From: CAVVFX01 sp963747535
Lineage (GTDB): Bacteria; Acidobacteriota; Terriglobia; Bryobacterales; Bryobacteraceae
DNA: 64,000 bases
Direction: 5' to 3'
Assembly: GCA_963747535.1 (NCBI GenBank)
Contig: CAVVFX010000017.1
Span: forward strand, 496,001 to 560,000
Below, piece by piece: positions 43,566-51,344 of this stretch (position 1 is its first letter; every line of letters starts with the position of its first letter). The position numbers and the translations under genes were made by a program. The notes beneath the pieces were generated by a model that saw only the letters and a list, made by a program, of their open reading frames with translations, was not told the DNA's origin and ran no database searches.

Positions 43566-45191
43566 ATGACTCAAGAAATACCCAACAGGAAACGGGTCGT
43601 CATTCTCGGAGGAGGTCACGCCGGGTTTCGAGCGGCCAAGCAACTCGTGGCTCTTCGCAAGCCTTCCGACAATCTCGAAATCATCGTCGCGAGCTGCGAA
43701 ACCTCCGAGGTCTACCACGGACTCATGCCCCAAATCGTGGGCGGTAAAGTTCAGGCGCGAAACATACTGGTTCCGTTGCGGCACTTTCTGCCCGGCATCA
43801 TTTTTTACAACTACGAAGTCGAATCGATTGACGTTGCAAACCGGAAGGTCTACCTCAATCCCGTCGCGGAGCGCGCCAAAATCGAAATCCAGTACGACTA
43901 CCTCGTGCTGGCCCTGGGTTCCGTGACTGACTTGTCCCGTTTCCCCGGCCTGAAAGAGCACGGTTTGCAAACCAAGACGATCGGGGATGTCTACCATCTT
44001 CACGATCATATCCTGGACATGCTGGAGAAAGCTTCGGTGGAAGACGATCCGGCCGAGCGCTGCCGCCTGCTTACTTTCGTGGTGACTGGAGCGGGGTTTG
44101 CGGGCATCGAGATTGGCGCAGAAGCCAACAACCTTCTCCGCTCGGCGCTCCGCTTTTATCCCAACATCCGCCCGCAGGAACTGCATGTTTCCATCATCAG
44201 CAGCACAGACCGGATCTTGCCTGCCATGCACCAGAAACTGGCCGACCGCGCAGCCGGATATCTGGTCCGCAAAGGCGTCACCCTCCGGCTCAACACGACT
44301 TTGTGTAGTGCGAGCGCCGGCGAGGTGGTGTTGTCTGCCGGTGAGCATATTCAGACGCGGACCGTCATCGCGACGGCCGGCATCGCGCCCAATCCCGTCG
44401 TCCAGGCTCTGCCCGCGAAGCAGGACCGCGGACGCTTGCTGACCGACCAATTCTGCCGTGTTCCCGGGCTCGACGGGGTTTATGCGGTTGGCGACAATGC
44501 CGCTGTTCCGCATGCCAAGACAGGCAAGCCGTGTCCGGCCAATTTCTTTTATGCCTTCACGCAGGGTGAGTGTGCGGCGAAAAATATCATCGCGGATTTA
44601 CGCGGAAAACCACAACGGAAATATACCTTTCACAACTTCGGCGAAATCGCGCAGCTCGGAAACACATTTGGCCTGATCCAACTCTTTGGCTTCCCATTTT
44701 CCGGTGTCATCGCCTCGTTCCTGGTCCGCCTGGCCTTCTTACTGGCGATTCCAAGCTGGCGCTGCCGGTTAGGCTTATTAGCCGACTGGATCTCCGCCTT
44801 CACGCTTCCACCGGATGTTTCCCAAATGAAGCTCAAGCGGACCGATATGATCGTGCCGCTCCGGTTTTCGGCCGGCCAGGAAATCGTCCGTCAAGGAGAG
44901 CCGGGCAGCCGATTCTACATAGTAAATTCCGGCCAAGTGGAAGTGGTCCGGCGCCAAGGAACCCAGGAACAGATTCTGGCCACGTTGGGACCTGGAAAAT
45001 ACTTCGGCGAAGTCGCGCTGATAAAGGGAATTTACAGAACCGCAACCGTCAGGGCCATCGAGGATACGACGGTCCTCAGCATCGATCGCAAGGATTTCAC
45101 CACTTTAGTCGAGAATCTTCCCGTGCTCGAGCAAGCCGTCACCGAGACGTCCCGCGCCGCGCTCGCCTGTGCGGCCTCGGAGAACCGATGA
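43566..45191 (+). CDS. Type II NADH dehydrogenase-like flavoprotein with C-terminal cNMP-binding domain
   Basis: 541 residues. The FAD site is VVILGGGHAGFRAAKQL (about 10-26) and the NAD(P)H site is FVVTGAGFAGIEIGAEA (about 174-190). The second FAD motif is LDGVYAVGDNAAVPH. Hydrophobic residues after IAQLGNTFGLIQLFGFPFSGVIASFLVRLAFLLAIP fit the membrane-attaching part of NDH-2 enzymes. Residues 425-530 are a second CRP-like cNMP-binding domain (LRFSAGQEIVRQGEPGSRFY, GPGKYFGEVALIKGIYRTATV). A C-terminal sensor domain on NDH-2 is uncommon. GGAG precedes the ATG and the stop overlaps the TolC-like start. It probably passes electrons from NADH to quinone under ligand control. Confidence 0.9.
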   Translation: MTQEIPNRKRVVILGGGHAGFRAAKQLVALRKPSDNLEIIVASCETSEVYHGLMPQIVGGKVQARNILVPLRHFLPGIIFYNYEVESIDVANRKVYLNPVAERAKIEIQYDYLVLALGSVTDLSRFPGLKEHGLQTKTIGDVYHLHDHILDMLEKASVEDDPAERCRLLTFVVTGAGFAGIEIGAEANNLLRSALRFYPNIRPQELHVSIISSTDRILPAMHQKLADRAAGYLVRKGVTLRLNTTLCSASAGEVVLSAGEHIQTRTVIATAGIAPNPVVQALPAKQDRGRLLTDQFCRVPGLDGVYAVGDNAAVPHAKTGKPCPANFFYAFTQGECAAKNIIADLRGKPQRKYTFHNFGEIAQLGNTFGLIQLFGFPFSGVIASFLVRLAFLLAIPSWRCRLGLLADWISAFTLPPDVSQMKLKRTDMIVPLRFSAGQEIVRQGEPGSRFYIVNSGQVEVVRRQGTQEQILATLGPGKYFGEVALIKGIYRTATVRAIEDTTVLSIDRKDFTTLVENLPVLEQAVTETSRAALACAASENR

Positions 45192-46525
45192 AACTGCCAA
45201 CCCTCCCGATCTTGACATTACTCACGACCAGCGTCATAACAGCGCAGGAACTGACGCTCGAGGACGCCATCCACCTTGCGCTCGAATCCAATCCATCGGT
45301 GCGGAGCGCATCTCTCGAGTCCGCAAAACTCGATGGCCGGCGCGCCAGTGTGAAGTCCCAGTTCTTACCAGACGCGCGCGTGTTTGCCATCGGCGCGCAG
45401 CCGCTGGGGGCGTTTGACTTCGTGATCGACCGCGGCGCACTCGGAGTTGATTCCGGATCAGTTCCCATACCGGAATCCAACGTAAACCTCCGCACGCCCG
45501 CTCATCCCATCGGGCTCACCGCCGTAACCGTAACCCAGCCGCTGTCCTCGATTTCGACCATCAAGAAAAACCTGCAGCTCATTGATATCCAGAAGAAACT
45601 CGCCCAGGAGCAGACGCGGCTCGAACGCCAGGCGTTAGTCCGCGATGTCCGTCAGCTCTACCACCAACTCCAGGCTGTTCAGAGTTCGCTTCACGCAGTA
45701 CGAGAAAACCTCCGGCTCTCGCAAGAGGTGGAGCGTGTCACATTGCAATATGTAAAAACCCGGCAGGTGCTCGACGCCGATTATCTGGAAGCACAGGTCC
45801 ATCTGGCGAAGGCCATGGAGAACGTTCTCGATCTGGAAAATCAGCGCGAGACGCTCAAAGAGAAACTGAATCACAAACTGGGCCGCGACATTCGCACCGA
45901 ATTTTCTATACGGGAAATCTCGATGGATGCCGATTTCTTGCTGCCGGATTCGATCGAAAACTTGTCGGAATCAAGCCAACGGGCTCTTGCACAGCGTCCG
46001 GAAGTCAGACAGGCGGAACTCGCCATCGAGCAGGCGAAAGCCGAAACCCGCATCGCCGGCGCGAGCTACAATCCGACCGTTGCAGCCCAGTATATTGGCG
46101 TCGAAGTTACTAACGTTAACGCTCTTCTGCCGCGCCAGATCGGTATCGCCGGCGTGAGCCTGACCTGGGAACCCTTCACCTGGCGCCGGAAGCAGCACGA
46201 CCTCGAAGTGCATCGCATAGCGGAGCAGCAGGCAGTCTACAAAGCTGCCGAAGTGAAAAGCGAAATTCAGATTGAAGTCGGAGATCTGTCTCGACGGGTT
46301 CGGCTGGCCTCAGCACGTTTGCACGTGGCCGCACTGACAAGACAGATGACGACTGAGAGTCTTCGCATCGCGCAGAGACAATATGAAGCACAGTACACCC
46401 TGCTGAAAACGGTTCTTCAGGCACAGTCGTCCGCAGACAACGCCAGCGCTGATTATGAGCGGACGATAAGCGAACTGTGGACGGCGGTCGCCGACTATGA
46501 GCGAGCACTTGGAGAAGAGCAATGA
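45188..46525 (+). CDS. TolC-family outer-membrane efflux protein
   Basis: 445 residues with signal peptide (MKLPTLPILTLLTTSVITAQ). The two OEP repeats are visible: LTLEDAIHLALESNPSVRSASLESAKLDGRRASVKSQFLPDARV and the second half beginning ALAQRPEVRQAELAIEQAKAETRIAGASYNPTVAAQ, with long helices (REN LRLSQEVERVTLQYVKTRQVLDADYLEAQVHLAK). The ATG at 45188 overlaps the preceding stop (ATGA). The frame is open far upstream, but that part overlaps the NDH-2 gene and is not a signal peptide. It forms the outer-membrane channel of the RND system encoded next. Confidence 0.92.
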   Translation: MKLPTLPILTLLTTSVITAQELTLEDAIHLALESNPSVRSASLESAKLDGRRASVKSQFLPDARVFAIGAQPLGAFDFVIDRGALGVDSGSVPIPESNVNLRTPAHPIGLTAVTVTQPLSSISTIKKNLQLIDIQKKLAQEQTRLERQALVRDVRQLYHQLQAVQSSLHAVRENLRLSQEVERVTLQYVKTRQVLDADYLEAQVHLAKAMENVLDLENQRETLKEKLNHKLGRDIRTEFSIREISMDADFLLPDSIENLSESSQRALAQRPEVRQAELAIEQAKAETRIAGASYNPTVAAQYIGVEVTNVNALLPRQIGIAGVSLTWEPFTWRRKQHDLEVHRIAEQQAVYKAAEVKSEIQIEVGDLSRRVRLASARLHVAALTRQMTTESLRIAQRQYEAQYTLLKTVLQAQSSADNASADYERTISELWTAVADYERALGEEQ

Positions 46526-47739
46526 ATATCGCAACGCTACTCATCATTACGCTTCTTTCGTTCGAGCTCATCTCGTGCCAATCCCGTGCCAACGCGGGGA
46601 GTATTGACAGCGGGAGAGAAAAAACTCCGGTACCGGTGCACGCGACGCCTGTCCGGCTATTCACGCCGCAAACCGGCGAACGCTATTCCGCTTCGCTCGC
46701 CCCTTTGCGCCAGATCACCCTTTCGTTTCGGGTCGCCGGCTTCGTGACATCTATCTACGGCAGCAGTGATGGCCGGAATATTCGCAGGCTCGAGCCCGGT
46801 GATCTGATTCCAAAGGGAACGGTGCTTGCGGTTCTTCGCGCCAAGGACTACGAGATTCCGATACAACAGGCGCAGGGCCAGCTTGAGTCTTTGCGGAGGA
46901 ATATCGATGTCGCACGTGCCGCCGTGGCCGAGGCAGAGGCGGCAGACGGCAAGGCGGAATCCGCATGGAACCGAGTTAGCGCCCTTTACGAAGAACGTGC
47001 GCTGACCATTTCGGAATTTGAAGCAGCGAGAGCCCAGCGCGACATTGCCAGAGCCCAGCTCAACTCGGCGCGCGCCCAAGTGACATCCGCGACGGCACAG
47101 GCTGACGCCGCAACGGCAACGTTGTCTTCCGCCGAACTGGCCAAAGCCGATACCGCCATCGTCGCACCTTACACCGCGCGCCTATTGCAACGGTTCATTG
47201 AGGTTGGCTCGCTGGTTTCTCCGGGTCAACCCGCTTTCACCCTGGCCGACACCGAAACGCTCAAGGCGGAATTCGGCGTGCCGGACACTTCCGTCATCGA
47301 GCTGAGAATTTCGGATCCGGTATCCCTGTCCGTGGAAGCAGTACCGGGCGAATCGACGGGAATCATCACATCGATCTCTGCTGTAGCTGACGCGTCGACC
47401 CGGCTGTACATGATCGAAGCATCGTATCCCAATCTTCGCGGAATCCTGCGCCCCGGAATGATCGCAACCGTTAATCTGCACACGGCGAATGTAAACTCCT
47501 CGGGCGCACCGCATCCCGTTACCGTCGTGCCGTTGAGTTCGATCATTCGATCCCGGGAAGAAGCCGACGGCTTCAGTTTGATGGTGGTCAATGACAATCA
47601 CGCCGTCGCACGACCTGTCACTGTCTCGACGACATATGGCGATCAAGTCGCAATCACAGGTGTCCAGCCCGGCGAAATCGTGGTCACGTCGGGCGCCTCG
47701 CAATTGGCCGACGGTGAGCGCGTCGAGGTGATCCAGTGA
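46522..47739 (+). CDS. RND efflux periplasmic adaptor (MFP/HlyD family), probable lipoprotein
   Basis: 405 residues. The N-terminus ends in a lipobox (LLSFELISC), so it is probably lipid-anchored. Order: beta-barrel and lipoyl segments (LRQITLSFRVAGFVTSIYG, RLEPGDLIPKGTVLAVLRAKDYEI), a long coiled-coil hairpin (QAQGQLESLRRNIDVARAAVAEAEAADGKAES ... ARAQLNSARAQVTSATAQADAATATLSSAELAKA), the second lipoyl half (TAIVAPYTARLLQRFIEVGSLVSPGQP) and the C-terminal barrel (PVTVVPLSSIIRSREEADGF). Start and stop overlap both neighbours by 4 nt. It links the RND pump to the TolC-like channel. Confidence 0.92.
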   Translation: MNIATLLIITLLSFELISCQSRANAGSIDSGREKTPVPVHATPVRLFTPQTGERYSASLAPLRQITLSFRVAGFVTSIYGSSDGRNIRRLEPGDLIPKGTVLAVLRAKDYEIPIQQAQGQLESLRRNIDVARAAVAEAEAADGKAESAWNRVSALYEERALTISEFEAARAQRDIARAQLNSARAQVTSATAQADAATATLSSAELAKADTAIVAPYTARLLQRFIEVGSLVSPGQPAFTLADTETLKAEFGVPDTSVIELRISDPVSLSVEAVPGESTGIITSISAVADASTRLYMIEASYPNLRGILRPGMIATVNLHTANVNSSGAPHPVTVVPLSSIIRSREEADGFSLMVVNDNHAVARPVTVSTTYGDQVAITGVQPGEIVVTSGASQLADGERVEVIQ

Positions 47740-50700
47740 AGTCGTTGGAACCGTCGGTGGACAAATTCAACGTTTCCCGCTTCTTTGTCGAAAGCCGCGA
47801 AATCGCGTGGGTCGCGCTGGTCGCGGTCTGCCTTTGGGGAATCTACGGCTATTACATGATGCCGCAGCGCAGGGACCCGGACGTGCCCAACAAACAAGCC
47901 GTGGTCGCCACTCCGTGGCCTGATGAAAGCGCCGAAAAGATTGAGCAGCTGGTGACGAAGCCGATCGAGAAAACCGTTGCCTCCAACTCATCCGTTGCTC
48001 GTATCGAGTCTGTGTCACGGTCCAACCTTTCCGTCGTTACCTTCACCTTGTCCAGTCACCTCAAACAGACGGGCCAGACACTCGATGACATCGGCGGACG
48101 CCTGGCTGCGCTTCGCAGCCTGCCGGAAGGAGCGGGTCCGCCCGTTTTTATCCGTGATTTCGGAGACACCGCGACACTTTTGCTGACTGTCGCCAGTCCT
48201 TACGTGGACTCGAACGAAATAGCGTTCCGCGCGTCGGCGATTCGCACGGCGATTGAGCGCATCCGCCCCACTCCAGGCGGCCGGGCCTCCCTGATTCTCT
48301 GTTTTCCCACGCGAGAAGACAGGCGGCTGATCTCGCTCGGTGTCCGCCAGTTCGTGGACAACGCCGCCCAACTGAATCTTGTTCAAGACGTGCAGATTCT
48401 TGATGGCCCCGGTTTCGCCGGCATCGATTTCACCACCGCGGCTACCGATGCTACTCTCATGGGCGCGGTGAGCGACTTCATCGCCCAGCGCTATCACCGC
48501 TCTGAACTCCCGCCGGATTCATGGGCTCCATTCCTGGTTCGCGACACCAAAGACACCTTACAGGCAGTAGCATCCGTGGCCGCGGAGAAATACAGCTATC
48601 GTGATCTTGACGAGTTCAGCGGCTTGATCGAGCGCGCCCTCCTCGCGACCGCACGCACTCCTGACGATCCGCCATTAGTTGCCAAAGTAGTCCGGTCCGG
48701 TCAGCTTCAGGAAAGAATTTATCTCACCTACTCCCAGCAGCGGCTGGCTTCCTACGGTTTGAAGCCGGACCAACTGATGCCGATTCTGTCGGCGCGCAAC
48801 ATCTCAATTGCCGGAGGTCAACTGGATATCGGGGGGAAGAGCGTGGCCATCCATCCTTCCGGCGAATTACGCAGCGAGCATGAACTGGGCGACGTAGCGG
48901 TTGCTTCGACGGCGGCTGGAACCCCGCTCTATCTGCGCGATCTCACAGACACTGCCAGGGCCTACGAGAATCCGCCCGGCTATCTCGCGTATCATTCCTG
49001 GCAAGACGCGAGCGGCCGGTGGAAACGCTCACGCGCCATCACGCTGAGTGTGCAGATGGGCAACGGCCAGAATATCCAGACCTTCTCAAAAGCGGTCAAC
49101 AAAACTCTCGCCGATGTCCTTTCCCGGCTGCCCCACGATCTCATCGTTGAACACTCGAGCGATCAGCCCCAACAGGTAGCCGAGAACGTTCATCTGTTCA
49201 TGACCAGCCTGTACGAGGCAATTGCGCTGGTGGTTTTGATATCGCTCCTGGGCTTTTGGGAATGGCGCGCGGCCCTCCTGATGGCGCTTGCGATTCCGAT
49301 CACGTTATTGATGACGTTCGGCATGATGAACGCTGCCGGTATCGATCTTCAGCAAGTCTCAATCGCCACGTTGATTATCTCGCTTGGGCTGCTGGTTGAC
49401 GACCCGGTTGTCGCCGGCGACGCCATCCGTAGCGACTTGGCAAAAGGCATGCCGGCGTCTCTTGCCTGTTGGATTGCGCCCACTCGCCTCGGCTCGGCAA
49501 TCCTTTTTGCGACAATCACCAACATCGTCGCGTATCTCCCGTTCCTGCTCCTCTCCGGTAACACCGGCCAGTTTCTGTACTCTCTTCCAGTCGTCATCAC
49601 CTGTTCGCTCATCGCGTCCCGGCTGGTATCGATGACCTTCATTCCATTGCTGGCGTTCTATCTTCTAAAGCCCAAACCCGAAGCTTCCACAGTAGACAGG
49701 ACACATGGCTTCGCGGCCATCTATTGCCGTGCAGGCAGGTTCGCCATTCGGCATCGAAAGCTGGCTCTCTTGTCTTCGTTGCTCATTCTTGCATGTGGCG
49801 GCTGGATAGGAGCCAATCTCGGCCAGCAATTCTTTCCGAAGGATCTATCCTACCTTGCGTACGTGAATGTCTCATTGCCTGAAGATGCCGTGTTTGATGA
49901 GGCCAACGACACAACTGCAAGAGTCGAATCCATCATCGAGCAGGTCGCGGCCGAGAACGGAATTCGCCTCCACTCCGTCAACTCCTACGTCGGAGGCGCC
50001 GCGCCACGCTTCTGGTATTCGCTCGCCCCGGAACCGAATCACCGGAACTTCGCGCAGCTTGTGATTTTCGCAGAAGACAAACACGACATCGCGAAGTTGT
50101 TGCCGCTCGTTCAGGCGCGAGCATCCCGCCAGGTGGCGGGCGCAATCGTGGACGCGTGGCAACTGGAAACAGGGGATGCCGTCGGAATCCCCATCCAGGT
50201 CCGCATCTCCGGCGATCACATCGAGACACTGCGAAAGCTGGCTGACAACGTCAAAGGAATCCTCAGAGGCATCCCGGCTTCTACGCGTATCCGCGACGAC
50301 TGGGGCGACGATCGCTTCGATGTGCAACTTGTGGTTGACCCCGATCGGGCCGCCGCAGCCGGAATCACCAACTTTGATGTCGCTTCTGCTTCAACCTCCG
50401 GCATGAGCGGTATCCCGGTGACGACGCTGCGCGAAGGCAATAAACAAATCCCGGTTATTGCGCGCCTCCGCGCGGACGAACGAGCTCGACTGGATGACAT
50501 CAACAATCTATACGTGTATTCCCACGCCGGCACACAGAAAATTCCTCTACGTCAGGTTGCGCACGTCGCCTATAGCCTCAAAACCGAGGTAATCCGCCGC
50601 CGAAACCAATACCGCACGATCACGGTATCTGCCGTCCCGCGGAACGGCATTCTGGCATCCCGCATCATGGCCGAATTCGGGCCCAAGGCAAAGGAGCTTG

Positions 50701-51344
50701 CGCGCACCTTACCCACTGGCTATCGTCTGGAGATCGGTGGAGAACAGGAGAAGCAGGATCACGGCAACCAGGAGCTGACGATAGTCCTGGCGGTTTCCGT
50801 CGCTGCCATATACCTTGCTTTGGCCCTTCAGTTCAGGAATGCTCTCAAGCCTCTCATCGTTTTGGCCGGCGTTCCCTACGGCATTGTCGGCGCCCTTGCC
50901 GCACTCTATCTAATGAACGCTCCATTTGGGTTTATGGCCTTTCTCGGGGTGATCAGCCTGGTTGGAGTCATCGTCAGCCACATCATTGTTCTGTTCGATT
51001 ATGTCGAAGAGAAGAACCAGCACGGGGAGCCCTTCGAACAGGCCATTCTCGACGCCGGAATCATGCGCCTCCGCCCCGTGCTCATTACGGTCGGCGCGAC
51101 CGTTATGGCGCTCGTGCCGCTGGCGGTCCACGGTGGACCTCTTTGGGAGCCGATGTGCTACGCGCAGATCGGCGGCTTGGGTGCGGCGACAGTCGTCACT
51201 CTGCTGCTTGTGCCGATCATGTACTCCATCTGCGTGCTCGACCTCAAGATCATCCGCTGGAATGGTGTGGCAACACTCGCCGTGCAACCGGCTGAAGACC
51301 CAGCAATTGAAAAATTACCTACGCTCGTGGAGTCATCAAGATGA
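47736..51344 (+). CDS. RND-family efflux permease
   Basis: 1202 residues from GTG, about 150 longer than typical AcrB-class pumps. RND features: first membrane helix EIAWVALVAVCLWGIYGYYMMPQRRDPDV, porter domain, TM4 with the proton-relay Asp pair (LIISLGLLVDDPVVAGDAIRSD), and the C-terminal membrane block (VLAVSVAAIYLALALQFRNALKPLIVLAGVPYGIVGALAALY, FLGVISLVGVIVSHIIVLFDYVEEK, RLRPVLITVGATVMALVPLAVHGGPLWEPM). The usual VNNAIVLVDF of TM11-type segments is VSHIIVLFDY here. GTGA and ATGA overlaps couple it to the adaptor before and the cytochrome after. Substrate unknown; organic compounds or metal ions are both possible. Confidence 0.92.
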   Translation: MKSLEPSVDKFNVSRFFVESREIAWVALVAVCLWGIYGYYMMPQRRDPDVPNKQAVVATPWPDESAEKIEQLVTKPIEKTVASNSSVARIESVSRSNLSVVTFTLSSHLKQTGQTLDDIGGRLAALRSLPEGAGPPVFIRDFGDTATLLLTVASPYVDSNEIAFRASAIRTAIERIRPTPGGRASLILCFPTREDRRLISLGVRQFVDNAAQLNLVQDVQILDGPGFAGIDFTTAATDATLMGAVSDFIAQRYHRSELPPDSWAPFLVRDTKDTLQAVASVAAEKYSYRDLDEFSGLIERALLATARTPDDPPLVAKVVRSGQLQERIYLTYSQQRLASYGLKPDQLMPILSARNISIAGGQLDIGGKSVAIHPSGELRSEHELGDVAVASTAAGTPLYLRDLTDTARAYENPPGYLAYHSWQDASGRWKRSRAITLSVQMGNGQNIQTFSKAVNKTLADVLSRLPHDLIVEHSSDQPQQVAENVHLFMTSLYEAIALVVLISLLGFWEWRAALLMALAIPITLLMTFGMMNAAGIDLQQVSIATLIISLGLLVDDPVVAGDAIRSDLAKGMPASLACWIAPTRLGSAILFATITNIVAYLPFLLLSGNTGQFLYSLPVVITCSLIASRLVSMTFIPLLAFYLLKPKPEASTVDRTHGFAAIYCRAGRFAIRHRKLALLSSLLILACGGWIGANLGQQFFPKDLSYLAYVNVSLPEDAVFDEANDTTARVESIIEQVAAENGIRLHSVNSYVGGAAPRFWYSLAPEPNHRNFAQLVIFAEDKHDIAKLLPLVQARASRQVAGAIVDAWQLETGDAVGIPIQVRISGDHIETLRKLADNVKGILRGIPASTRIRDDWGDDRFDVQLVVDPDRAAAAGITNFDVASASTSGMSGIPVTTLREGNKQIPVIARLRADERARLDDINNLYVYSHAGTQKIPLRQVAHVAYSLKTEVIRRRNQYRTITVSAVPRNGILASRIMAEFGPKAKELARTLPTGYRLEIGGEQEKQDHGNQELTIVLAVSVAAIYLALALQFRNALKPLIVLAGVPYGIVGALAALYLMNAPFGFMAFLGVISLVGVIVSHIIVLFDYVEEKNQHGEPFEQAILDAGIMRLRPVLITVGATVMALVPLAVHGGPLWEPMCYAQIGGLGAATVVTLLLVPIMYSICVLDLKIIRWNGVATLAVQPAEDPAIEKLPTLVESSR

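Noticed and set aside
44570..45187. 206-residue upstream extension of the TolC-like protein
   Set aside because: It overlaps the NDH-2/cNMP coding region; the real start at 45188 is followed by a signal peptide.
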